Of a stretch of 64,000 nucleotides of DNA, positions 9,445 to 19,633 are shown one piece after another (positions within the stretch are counted from its first letter, which is position 1; every line of letters begins with the position of its first letter). Source of the DNA: JAOUJD01 sp963841815. Its GTDB lineage: Bacteria; Pseudomonadota; Gammaproteobacteria; Burkholderiales; Burkholderiaceae_F. The notes below the pieces were generated by a model, which ran no database searches, was not told where the DNA came from, and worked only from the letters and a program-made list of their open reading frames with translations. Both the position numbers and the translations under genes were made by a program. The stretch is taken from positions 192,344 through 256,343 of the forward strand of contig CAWJEE010000009.1 of the NCBI GenBank assembly GCA_963841815.1, given 5' to 3'.

Positions 9445-11192
9445 ACCCCTCTGCCGGCGTCAATTCGATCGAGTGGTGGAACGAGTACTTCCGCGGCCAG
9501 TGGCTGGACCACGGAGGACCCGGCCAGACGCGGCACTTCATGCAGCGGATGATCGCTGCGCTGCCCGCCGCCGATGTCGCGTTCCTGGAGCAGCATCCGC
9601 TTTCGATCATCGATTGGGGCTGCGCCTTCGGCGACGGAACCGATGAACTCGCCGCCCGGTTCCCCGACGCGCGGCTGGCAGGGATCGACGTCTCCGAAGA
9701 GGCGATCAAGCGCGCGCGCGAGACGTACGGCCATCTCGAATTCCTTGCCGCATCCCCGGCCGATCCGGTCGGCGCTCTGCCGCGGACGTTCGACGTCGTC
9801 TTCAACAGCAATTCGCTCGAGCACTTCGAGCGGCCACTCGACGTTCTTTCCAGCAACCTCGCCGCGACACGCCTGTTGCACCTGACGCTGGTTCCTTATC
9901 GGGAATCCGCGCTGTCGATCCATCATCAAGTCACTCTCGACGAGGATTCGTTCCCTCGGCAATTGAATGGGTTCGAGCGGATCATCTGCCAGGTCGTCGA
10001 CGTTGACCCTGCCTACTGGCCGTCCGGGAAGCAATTGCTCGTCGGCTACGCGAGCCGCGAGTACCTCGCGCGCCGCGCGCAGGTCGAACAGTCGAGCGCC
10101 GAGCGCGCGAAGTGGGATGCCGTGTACCGCGACATGCCGCTGGTACCGATCGATCCCATTGCGGCCCGCTTCAATGAAGAGCTGGCCGAGGCCGTTCGCG
10201 ATCTGCTGCCGGCCGGCAGCGCCGTTCTGGAAGCCGGCTGCGGTGGCGGCAACCAGAGCATCGGACTGGCGTCCGCAGGCTTCCAGGTTTCATTGATGGA
10301 CTTTTCCTCGGCCGCTCTGGACTACGCGCGAAGGAACTTCGAGCATCGGCAACTCGGCGCGCGCTTCATCCGCGCCGACGCATTCGAATCGGGGTCACCG
10401 GAGTACGACCTCGTCTTCAACGCCGGCGTCCTGGAGCACTACGACCTCGACGACCAGGTGCGGCTGTTGAAGGCCATGGCAAGCCGGTCGCGCGGCTTCG
10501 TCCTCGCGCTCGTGCCCAATCGCTCGTGCTACTGGTACTGGGTCTGGCGGCTCGGCAAGACCGTCGACGCCGACTGGCCGTTCGGAAGGGAGGTGCCGCA
10601 GAGCACGCTGGCCGATGCCTTTCTCGGGCGCCGGACTGGAATACCTCGGCGAACGTCACGTGGGCAGCGGCCTGGACCGAGTACTTCATCGAGAACGTCG
10701 ATGGCATCGATGCCTCGCTGCGCGCTTCGCTGATCCGTCTGCATCGTTGCGGCATCGTCCCGCCGCAGACGAGCGGCTACCTGGTCGCAGCGGCGGGCCG
10801 CGTCGCAGGCGGACCGACACCGTCGGTGGCGTGGCAGCAGCGGTGGACAGAGCGTCGAGGTACGCCGGAACGAGGAACTGACAGCGATGCTCGCCGATGC
10901 GATCGCACAGCAGATCGCCGGCGAACAGCGGGCTTGCGCGCAGGACCGTCAGCGGCGCGACGAACTGCGGCAGATGCAGGTCCGGCTCGACGAGGTCGCG
11001 ACGGAGATGAAAGTGGTGCGAGCCGGACTGAAGGATGCAGAGGAAAGTGCGACGGGCCTGCGCTCGCAGCGCGATGCGGTCGCGGCCCTCGCGGATCGCA
11101 AGGAGGCCGAACTGCGGACCATCTACGGCAGCCGCGCCTGGCGCGTCGTTTCGGCGTTGCGTTCGCTCAAAGGACGCGTAGCGCGCGGCTGA
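9441..11192 (+). CDS. Tandem methyltransferase with C-terminal coiled coil, probable chain terminator (frameshifted)
   Basis: Two SAM-dependent methyltransferase domains are joined in one protein. The first has motif I IIDWGCAFGDGTDE at residues 56-69, the second VLEAGCGGGNQSIGLA near residue 262. After GVLEHYDLDDQVRLLKAM and NRSCYWYWVWRLGKT the frame slips near 10620, 10670 and 10840. The three slips add up, so the last part returns to the first frame and the total is about 583 residues. From about residue 482 it is a heptad-rich coiled coil rich in Q, E and R, ending in IYGSRAWRVVSALRSLKG. Domain order and position after wzt resemble WbdD-type terminators, although no kinase domain is seen. 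Start ATG 9441 overlaps the wzt stop. Confidence 0.8.
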
Positions 11193-11893
11193 TGCCGGCG
11201 CTCCAGCGCCGACCCGACCTCGAACCGATACCCGACCATAGGGCCCCTTCAGTGCAAAGCAGAGAAGGCGACGATCAGCTGAAGTACAGCGCGACCGTGC
11301 GCCTCGATGACGATCGCAGCGCGCGGATCGAGGCCCTTCAGTCCGAGATCCAGACTCTGACAGCGCGCAGCGGCGCCCTCGAAAACCAACTGGCGATGGC
11401 GCGCGCGGTGTTCGAGCGCCTGAAGGCTGCCTTCGTCTCGCAGCAAAGCCTCATCGAGCAGCAGCAGCGGCATGACGCGCATCAGCGGGCACAGCTCGCA
11501 GAGCAGCGGCTGCACATCGATGGACTGCAGAGCCAGCTTGCACAACTTCAGGATGAGGTTGCGCGACTTCACGGTCAGGTCGCGGCGGACCAGACCAACC
11601 TCGAGCTGCAACGAATCGAGATCGAGCGCCTGGGTGGTGAACTGGCCGCCCTGCTTCGCAACCGGGACATCCTGGAGGTCGAGCTTCGCGCACGCGAAGC
11701 CGAACTGGCGACGATCGTGAACAGCCGTGGTTACCGGGCGCTGCAATGGGGGCGAAGGGTGCTCCTGGCGCTGCGACATCCCGGACCGCGCCCGGTGGAA
11801 GCGGGACGGTCCGCGCGCGCCGATGAGGCCGCGAGTGCCGACGGAACCAGAGCCCAGCTGGAGTGCGTTGTGCCTGAGCCGGTGGCAACGTGA
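11192..11893 (+). CDS. Stand-alone coiled-coil protein of the polysaccharide cluster
   Basis: Not a named family. The 233-residue protein is almost entirely predicted coiled coil from about residue 40 to 180: long runs of heptads in segments such as ARIEALQSEIQTLTARSGAL and QLAQLQDEVARLHGQVAADQ, without glycine or proline. It ends with a conserved-looking tail ATIVNSRGYRALQWGRRVLL followed by a basic, disordered end. The same Ser-Arg-x-aromatic-Arg tail closes the preceding methyltransferase. No signal peptide or clear membrane span is present, so it is probably cytoplasmic or membrane-associated through the amphipathic tail. Start ATG 11192 overlaps the previous stop (TGATG) and the stop overlaps the next start the same way, so all are one operon. 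A scaffold or ruler for chain length is an inference. Confidence 0.75.
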   Translation: MPALQRRPDLEPIPDHRAPSVQSREGDDQLKYSATVRLDDDRSARIEALQSEIQTLTARSGALENQLAMARAVFERLKAAFVSQQSLIEQQQRHDAHQRAQLAEQRLHIDGLQSQLAQLQDEVARLHGQVAADQTNLELQRIEIERLGGELAALLRNRDILEVELRAREAELATIVNSRGYRALQWGRRVLLALRHPGPRPVEAGRSARADEAASADGTRAQLECVVPEPVAT

Positions 11894-14800
11894 TGTCTCC
11901 GAAGACGCCGGACGAACCGCCGGTTCCCGAGCCTGTCGCTTCACCTCTCGAAGCGTTGGCGCCGCCAGACGACCCAGCCCCATCGTCCGCCGATTCTCCT
12001 GCCGCGGTCGCGAATTCGGAAGCCGTCGCTTCGGCGTCACGCGACGAACGGGACGCCGACGAAGTCGAACTGCACACGCCTGCCGTGAGTCCGGCCGACG
12101 TCTTTCGCTGGCCAGAGCTCGAACCGAGTTCGTTGCCGCCCGCGAGCCAGCGGACGCTGGCGGCTGCCGCGCAGTACCAATCGAGGGTTCGCCACCACGC
12201 GTTCCTCGTGCTCCCGATCATTGACTGGGACTTCCGGTTTCAGCGGCCGCAACAGATCGCGCGTGAACTCGCTGCAGCGGGTCACCCGGTCTTCTACCTG
12301 CGCATGTCCTTCTCGAGGGTCGCCAAGCGCAGGGAACTGCACCCCGGGGTCATCGAACTGGCGCTCCCCGGGCCGACGAAGCTGGATCCTTATCGGGACT
12401 CGCTCGACGCCGCGCTCGCGCGGCAATTGGCCAGGGTCATCGCCCTCGAACTCCGTCGCGACGCCATCGGCTGTGCCGTGTCGCTGGTGCAGCTCCCGTT
12501 CTGGAGACCGCTCGCGCTCGCCCTCCGCGACTTGCTGCGGATGCCGGTCATATACGACTGCATGGACGAGCACGCCGGCTTCTCCACCAACGGAGCGGCC
12601 ATGCTCGCGGAGGAGAACGCGCTGGTCGCCGTGGCCGATGTCGTCGTTGCGTCGTCGAGCCGACTGCAGTCCCGGCTTTCCAGGCAGAAGGATGGCGTTG
12701 TCCTGATCCGCAATGCCGCCGACGTCAATCACTTCGCCGGCGTCCCGCCGCCCGCTCGCGAACCGGGCAGCCCACTGAACGTCGGCTACTACGGAGCCAT
12801 CGCAGACTGGTTCGACAGCGAACTGGTCGCCGACGTCGCCCGCTCGAGGCCCGACTGGAACTTCACGCTCGTCGGCAACACGGAAACGGCGCACCTTGCG
12901 CCGTTGGCGGGTCTCCCCAACGTGCACCTGGTCGGCGAGCAACCGTACGCCTCGCTCCCCGACTGGCTTGCGAAGTGGGATGTTTGCGTCATCCCGTTCA
13001 GGATCACGCCGCTGACCTCAGCGACCGATCCTGTAAAGGTCTACGAGATGCTGGCCGCGGGCCGGCCCGTCGTGGCAACGCCAATGGACGAACTGGCGGC
13101 AACTTGCGGACCGCCACCTTGTGCGGGTTGCGGCGACCGCCGACGACATGGTTGCGCAGCTCGAGGCCGCATGCGCCGAGGACGACGACACGCAGCGCTC
13201 GGAACGACGCCGGTTTGCCGCGGAAAACAGCTGGTCGCATCGCCGCGAGGCGCTGGTGCGGGCCAGTCGGCTGCCGTTCCCGCTGGCGTCGGTCGTGGTG
13301 GTCACGTACAACAACCTCGAGTTGAATCGGCTGTGCATCGACAGCGTCCTCAACGACAACGACTATCCGAACTTCGAAGTGGTGGTCGTGGACAACGCCT
13401 CGACCGACGGCACGCCGGACTTCCTGCGCGAGCGTCGCCGGGCGGGACACGCGAGTGCGCCTGGTCCTGAACGCTGAAAACCGCGGGTTCGCCGGCGGCA
13501 ATAACGACGGGGTCGCCGCGTCCCGCGGGGAGTACCTGTGCCTGCTCAACAACGATACGGTGGTCACGGGTTCGTGGTTATCGGCGCTCGTCCGGCACTT
13601 GCAGGACGACGCGAGGCTGGGCATCGTGGGGCCGGTGACCAATGCGATCGCGAACGAAGCGCGCATCGAAGTCGGCTACGAGTACGTGGCCGACATGCCG
13701 GCCTGGGCTGACAGCTACTGCAGCATGCATCGGGGCGAACTGGCCGACGTGCCCATGCTCGCTTTCTTCTGCGTCGCGATGAGGCGCGTCGTGTGGGACG
13801 ACGTGGGACCGCTCGACGAGGGGTTCCGCATGGGAATGTTCGAGGACGACGACTGGAATCGACGCGCGCGCGAAAAGGGATACCGGGTCACTCTCGCCCG
13901 TGACAGCTTCGTGCATCACTGGCACAACGCGTCGCTCAACCGGCTTTCCACGCCGGCTTATCGGCGCATCTACTTCGAGAATCGACGCTACTACCGCCTC
14001 AAGTGGGGCGAGGTTCCAACGCCTGATGAAGCGACTGCGGCTGTCCTGCAGGAGATCATCGCCAGCGCCCGCCGGGGCAATGGCGCGGTCTTCTTCCCGG
14101 CCTCGGTCGGCGCTGCCCTCTGCGCAGCGCGATCGCATGGAGCAGCTGCGACAGCAGTTCGATCGGCTCGGCATCGCGCAGATCGTCGAGTCCCCGGCCG
14201 TTGCGGACGCGCCGGCGTCCCGCTGCTTCCGCTTCTCGGGCGAGCGGGAGTGGCTGGCGGACGTGCCGGGGCTTTTCCTGCTGACCGATTCTTCCAACTT
14301 CGACGCGCGAGACGTCTTGCCGCCCGATGTCCCGTGCGTGTTCGATTGGGTCGAGCACTGCGAGCACTTCGAGGGCGACCCCGACCGGCTGCAGTGGCTG
14401 CAATGGCGCGGAGTGAAGGAAGCCGATGTCTTGTCGACCCCGGACTGGGACCTGCGCCAGGTAGCGATCCAGCAGCGCGAGTCGGTGCTGTACCTGCCGG
14501 ACGGTCGGATGGACTTCGATGCGCCGCCGCCGGCCCCCGCTCGACGATCCGGACTGGACGTCGATCAGGTCGAGCCCCGCTCCCGTCGCCGCGTTCTGCG
14601 GACCGCTGGTCACGAGCCGTCGATTTCGCGCTGATCGCCGCGCTCGCGGACCTGCGGCCAGACTGGCAGTTCGTGCTGGTCGGACCCGACATCGACGGCG
14701 CGGTGTGGCACGCGGACCTCGATCGGCGCTTCAACGTCCGGTGGCTCGATCGCGACCGCCCCGAGCAGTACGCCTGGCACGTCGATGTCGCACTCCTGCC

Positions 14801-15083
14801 GTGGCGCGGCGAAGAACGACTGCCGGCCATCGATGTGCTCGACCTGATGCACGCGGGCGTTCCGGTCGTCGCTTGCCCGCACGGACAACTCGATGACGTG
14901 CAAGGTGTACGTCGCGCAGCCGATGCGGCCGGCTTCAGCGCGGCGCTCGCCGAACTTCGGCCGCAGCTTGGCACCCCGGAACTGGCTGATTCACTGCGCT
15001 CGGCAGCGGCCGGGTACGACTGGCGGGTCGTCGCCAGTCGAATGCTCGAGGCGGTGGCCCCGAAGCCGGTCCAGCGGGCGTGA
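11893..15083 (+). CDS. Very large three-domain glycosyltransferase, GT4-GT2-GT4-like (frameshifted)
   Basis: About 1063 residues in one translational unit. A Pro/Ala/Ser-rich acidic leader of about 100 residues is followed by a GT4-like domain (FLVLPIIDWDFRFQRPQQIA, VIYDCMDEHAGF, VGYYGAIADWFDSEL, DPVKVYEMLAAGRPVVATP). Next comes a GT2 domain from about 13275 (ASVVVVTYNNLELNRLCIDS, VVVVDNASTDGTPDFL, CLLNNDTVV, MGMFEDDDWNRRAREKGYR). A second GT4-like domain starts near 14130 (PCVFDWVEHCEHFEGD, RPDWQFVLVGPDIDGAVW, VDVALLPWRGEERLPA). Indels lie near 13110, 13450, 14110 and 14560-14620. Three catalytic modules imply an enzyme adding several sugars processively. The spaced modules are continuous apart from indels, but real gene borders at the breaks cannot be fully excluded. 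Confidence 0.75.
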
Positions 15084-16424
15084 CTATCCGGACTGCGACC
15101 GCGACTGCTCGAGCGCCAGCCGCGTCGCTTCGAGATACGCGTAGCCGAAACGGGCATCGGGCTCGAGGTAGGCGCCCTCGCCCCACTCGTTCCAGGCGTT
15201 GATGAAGACGAAAGAGTCGTCGAGTTCGCCGGCCGCTGTCTTCCGCCGCGTTTCCTTGAGGACTTCGTCCATCCATCGACGATACAGGTCCGGCGTCGAG
15301 CCGTGGAAGATCATGCCCATGTGGTCCCGCCGCGGCGTGTTGTCCCACATCGGCATCACGGCACGATGCGAGCTTGCGGCCGGAGGTCAGGCGGAACTTC
15401 TCGTTGCGCACGATATCCGCGTAGTCGAACACCAGTCCGCCGAAGTCGGAGCGCATGAAGTCGAGCTCGGCGCGTGATTTCCGTGCAATGGCGGAACAGC
15501 GTTCCCGGGTGGAACTCGCTCTGCGCGTCGAAGCCGTGCGCGAGCAGGTCGGTCTCCCTGTTCCACGTGTGCTCCATCACGCCGATCAGGTACGGCTCGC
15601 CCACGCCCGCCTTCACGCACGCCTCCCGCCAGGCATCGAGCGTGGCGCGGCAATCCGGCACGAACGAGGGGCGGTAAACGACCAGCACTGGCCTCCCGCG
15701 CACACGAACGTAGCGCGGATCGCGCATGTATCCGATCGCCGCCTCGATGAACGCGCGGTAGCTTTCGGCCGTGTCGCTCTGCGGTATCAGGACCTCGCCG
15801 CAGGTTCCGTCGAAGCGGCGCGTCCACGACTCGTTGGCCCAGCACAGGAAGAACGGGTAGTCGATGCGACGCGCGGCGACGAAGGCATCGAGCGGTCGAT
15901 CCAGGAGCCGGTGGCCGTCGAACCAGTAGTAGTAGAAGCAGAACGAGTGCACGCCGTGGCCCCGTGCCAGTTCGACCTGGCGCTCGATGTTCTCGATCAG
16001 GCGCAGGTCGTAGTAGCCAAGTTCGCCAGGCAGGCGCGGCTGGTAGTGGCCGACGAACTGCGGGACCGCGCGCGCGACGTTGTTCCATTCGGTCACGCCG
16101 CGACCCCACCAGCGATCGTTCTCCGGCGTCGGATGGAACTGCGGCAGGTAGTAGGCAACGATCTTCGGGTCGTCCGCGAGCGCGTCGAACCTGTCTTCGC
16201 GCAGTGGCGACGAAGTCGTTGCCGCTCTTCCCGGGGATGGCCAGGATCTGTGCACTGTAGTCACGCAGCAGCGCAATCTCGCGCTGGTCGTCCGCCACGA
16301 CTGTTTGATTCGTCCGCCCGCGCATCAGCCGACGAAGGTAGGACGCAATGCGCTCCTTCAGCGACTGCGACAGCGGCAGGCGCCAGTAGGCGACTCGCAG
16401 GAGCTGATACACGCGCGAGCTCAT
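15084..16424 (-). CDS. WbsX-type glycosyltransferase/GH99-like protein (frameshifted)
   Basis: The protein has the WbsX signature: KIVAYYLPQFHPTPENDRWW, then WGRGVTEWNNVARAVP, GVHSFCFYYYWFDGHRLLDR, FFLCWANESWTRRFDG and near the end FVFINAWNEWGEGAYLEPD. The fold is related to GH99 TIM barrels and the family occurs in O-antigen and capsule clusters, where it is annotated as a glycosyltransferase; the true activity is poorly known. Frame breaks lie near 16195, 15470 and 15360 and cancel to give 446 residues. The N-terminus MSSRVYQLLRVAYWRLPLSQ resembles the basic anchor helices found on neighbouring enzymes. It overlaps the upstream GT4 gene by ATGA (16421-16424) and is convergent with the three-domain enzyme, one base apart. 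Confidence 0.8.
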
Positions 16425-17726
16425 TGCAGCACTCCAACGGCACGGTACACGGCGCGTGCCTTTTCGATCCAGGCGTTGGACTCGGCCTCGTCGCGCAGCG
16501 TCTCGAGGTAGTCAGGGTCACGGCGCAGGTCGAGCGCCCGTCTCAGCTGTTTCACGAATTCATCCGGCGTGTCGGCGATCAGGCAGGAGCGGTACTTGCG
16601 GCATTCCGGCAGGCTGGTGGTGACTACCGGCTTGCCCGCGGCCATGTACTCGAAGATCTTCACGGGCGAGACGGACTCCGTGATCTCGTTGCGAGCGAAC
16701 GGCAGGATCGCCACGTCGTAGAAATGCGCGTAGCGGGGCAGTTCCGCGTACGGCTTCGGGCCGAGGAAATGAACCCGAGGCAGATCGAGGATGCCGCGCG
16801 TGCGCAGCTCGCGGTCGTGTTCGTACCCGATCAGGACCAGTTCGAATTCGTCAGTGCGCGCGGCCGCTTCGAATCAATGCCGGGTCGATCCAGCGCGCAA
16901 TCGCGCCGTGGTAGGCAACGATCGGGCGTCCCGTGGCGACGATGGGTTCGAGGTCGGCGGGCGCGGCACCAGCGCCGACGCGCCAGACCTCCGTGTCGAC
17001 GCCGTTCGTGCTCAGCAGGCAGTTGCCGGAGCGGGCGCGGCTCACCTCGGCAAACAGCTTGTCGGCGGTGGCGATGACGAACACCCGCGGGTCGACCAGC
17101 AGCCGGCGGTGGCGCTCGAACACGAAGTCCGGAATCGTGCCGGTGATGTGCTCGGTGAGCTCGTCGATGTACTCGTAGACGATCATCATGCCGCGGCCGA
17201 TCAGGTCCTCGACCTCCGCCGGCGTCGTGGCGAGATCGATCGACTGCAGGCGCAGGACCTTCGGTACGGCTGCCGCAGTCACTGCATCGATCACGGCCGC
17301 GCGCACGCGCGCGTCCATCGCGTCGAAAATCAGCAGGCCGGGCTCGACTTCTTCGTAGACGAGGATGTCGCGGTCCACCAGCGGGTGGGCGCCGTACAAC
17401 GCCAGGCCACCCAGCCGCACCGCCTGCACCGACATGTGCTGGAAGCGCTGGAACAGCGGCGTATGCCAGCCCATCGGCACGTGGAAGAGGTCGATGAAGC
17501 GCGGCGCGTGCTGAATTCGGGCCTGCAGCGTGCGCAATCGCCGCTCATACGTTGCCTGGTGCCAGCGGACCCGGATGCGCCGCCCGACGGCCTGGCCGAC
17601 CCGCTGCACCGCGAGCGGAATGGCCCTCAGCAGACCATGGCGCCTGACGCCGGCGACGAACCGGTCAGCGAGTGGACGCCATCTCGAATGCAGCGCCGAC
17701 GGCACCCACACAGTGTCGCGCCTCAC
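16421..17726 (-). CDS. GT4-family glycosyltransferase (frameshifted)
   Basis: About 435 residues. The N-terminal half carries HVPMGWHTPLFQRFQHMSVQ, ILVYEEVEPGLLIFDAMDAR, and the donor-domain entry PIVAYHGAIARWIDPALI, which parallels the YYGAIADWFD segment of the three-domain enzyme. A frame break near 16855 precedes the C-terminal block AILPFARNEITESVSPVKIF and EYMAAGKPVVTTSLPECR, which is the usual GT4 nucleotide-sugar binding end. First gene of a two-gene minus-strand unit with the WbsX gene. Start at 17726 (MRRDTVWVPSALHSR) is the farthest upstream methionine with a sensible continuation. Confidence 0.8.
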
Positions 17727-18124
17727 TGCCCGAGACGCCGACGCAGGGCGGCGCCGGTCGTGACAGACGAAGCCCGGCGCGCAGGCCGTTGCGCCGTCAC
17801 AGGATCACTTTTCGGGAAGGATTCGCGTGCCGCCATTGCGCCAAGGCTCTTCGGGGTCGGAGATCGGGTCTCAGATTCCACAGACATGGCCCCGTGCTCC
17901 GAGGTCCGACGGGAGCGCGCAGCGCCGCGCCAGATCGACCTGATCGAATTCAGCGAAAGCCGGCGGCATTGTAGCGAGTTCGGCGTCAGTCCCTCGCCGA
18001 CACGGCACGCGCCCCGCTTAGAATCGCGGCTTTGGCTTGCAGTGGTGTTACCCAGGTTGCAGGGGCGTCGCATCGAGCCCGACGATGGCCTCCCACCCTT
18101 GATCCCACGCCACACCAACCTCGA
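17727..18124. other. Divergent intergenic region with a possible plus-strand -10 box
   Basis: About 400 bases between divergent genes, with no supported coding frame. TAGAAT at 18019-18024, within CGCTTAGAATCGCGG, resembles a sigma-70 -10 element and would start a transcript about 95 nt ahead of the membrane glycosyltransferase gene. No good -35 hexamer lies at the right distance, so this is only a candidate. I see no hairpin of note. Confidence 0.3.
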
Positions 18125-19561
18125 ATGACGGGCCTGTTGCAGTGGCGTGCTTGGACCCTGCTGCGCACCGCGGTGCTGGCGTGCGCCCTCGTCTACTTTG
18201 GCAACGTCGTTGCCCAGACGTACGCGTATCAGATTGAGCACTACGGCCATTCCCAGATCGCACTGGCGTTGCTGATCTTGATCCTGGTGCTGGCAAGTCG
18301 GCCCACCGCTGGAGCGCGTTCGATCGCGTCGGCGGCATTCCTGGTCTATCTGGCGTGGGCCTTCGGATCGGCGACCGTTCCGGTGTCCGACTTCCTCGTC
18401 AACTACTGGGAGAAGGCCGCGGCGTTCGCCGCCGAGCGCAGCATCCGCAACTGGAGCTACTCGCTCAGCCCACCGACGATCGCCTACTACGGCGCGTTCA
18501 TCGCGATGCTGGGCAAGAGCCATGTCGCGACGTATGTCGCAAGCGCACTGGCCTGGGCGCTGTCGGCCGGACTGCTGGTCAAGGCACTGACCAATTTCGG
18601 CGTCGAGCCAAGGACGGCGGCCCTGGCAGGGCTGATGTACGCGCTGGCACCGTCCACGGTGGCTTACTCGTCGGTGGTCAGCCCGGAAGCCGTCTTCAAC
18701 CTCTGCCTGCTGGCGGCGACTCATGCCATGTCGTTGGCCTACCGGCAGCGCGACAACCCGTTGCCCTACCTCGCCCTGGCTTCCGTGTTCTTCGCCTTCC
18801 TGTATCTCACACGGCCGGTCGGACTGTTCTTCATCCTCGGCGCGGCGCTGTTCGCCGTGCTCTTGCCCCAGCCAGGTACGCGCCGGCCAGGCCAGCAGCG
18901 TTCGCGCCTTCTGCTGGCGCTCATCGGTCCTTTCGCCGTCATCGTCCTGCTCAACGCCGGAGTCGGCTATCAGGCCACGGGCGAGTTCCGTCTCAACCAG
19001 CACGGCGGCGGCGCGGCCAACCTCTTGAACGGGACGAACCTGGCGACCAAGGGCACCTACAGCCAGGACGACATGGAACTTGCAGGGTTTCAGGGTCCCA
19101 ACGCCGTTCCGTTGAAGGAGGCATCCGCCAATGCGACTCGCATTGCGCTGGCGCGCATCGGCAGTGACCCGGTCGGCTTTCTCATCTTCTCCATGACCGA
19201 CAAGGTATCGAGCATGTGGGGCAGCGACACCCAAGGCCTTTACTGGAGCCTGAAAGCCTCGCCGCAGCTGGGAAGCATGCGGGGCAGCGGCCAGTACGAG
19301 GCGATGGCGCGGCTGACCGACGCGTTCTACCTGCTGAGCATGCTGTCGTTTGTCGCGGCATTGGCGTTTGCCGTGTTCCGCAAGGTGCCGGCGATGTTCC
19401 TCATGCCCTGGCTGCTGCCCCTGCTGGCAATGGCGGCACTGCACGTGATCATCGAGACGCAGGGGCGTTATCACATCCCGTTCATGCCGTTCGTCTACAG
19501 CGCGGCGGCCCTGATGATCGGCGGCCTTTCGGCGCGAATGAGCCGCAGCGGCTATCGGTAG
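18125..19561 (+). CDS. Polytopic membrane glycosyltransferase-like protein
   Basis: A 478-residue protein with about ten to twelve hydrophobic spans, for example IALALLILILVLA near the N-terminus, ALAGLMYALAPSTVAYSSVV, LPYLALASVFFAFLYLTRPV and FLMPWLLPLLAMAALHVIIE. The arrangement is that of GT-C fold enzymes (PMT/ArnT/GT39-like), which take sugar from polyprenyl-phosphate on the periplasmic side. An acidic/aromatic loop after the first spans (FLVNYWEKAAAFAAERSIR) could be the catalytic loop, but I cannot confirm the motif. The GtrA and GtrB-like genes downstream would provide polyprenyl-phosphate-sugar, which supports a GT-C role. ATG 18125 is preferred over an upstream in-frame start at 18032. 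Confidence 0.7.
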   Translation: MTGLLQWRAWTLLRTAVLACALVYFGNVVAQTYAYQIEHYGHSQIALALLILILVLASRPTAGARSIASAAFLVYLAWAFGSATVPVSDFLVNYWEKAAAFAAERSIRNWSYSLSPPTIAYYGAFIAMLGKSHVATYVASALAWALSAGLLVKALTNFGVEPRTAALAGLMYALAPSTVAYSSVVSPEAVFNLCLLAATHAMSLAYRQRDNPLPYLALASVFFAFLYLTRPVGLFFILGAALFAVLLPQPGTRRPGQQRSRLLLALIGPFAVIVLLNAGVGYQATGEFRLNQHGGGAANLLNGTNLATKGTYSQDDMELAGFQGPNAVPLKEASANATRIALARIGSDPVGFLIFSMTDKVSSMWGSDTQGLYWSLKASPQLGSMRGSGQYEAMARLTDAFYLLSMLSFVAALAFAVFRKVPAMFLMPWLLPLLAMAALHVIIETQGRYHIPFMPFVYSAAALMIGGLSARMSRSGYR

Positions 19562-19633
19562 CATGGGGCCGCGCACTCGCCTGGCCACTCGGGTCACCGT
19601 TGCGAACGTGCCTTGAAACCACGGAACGGCAAG

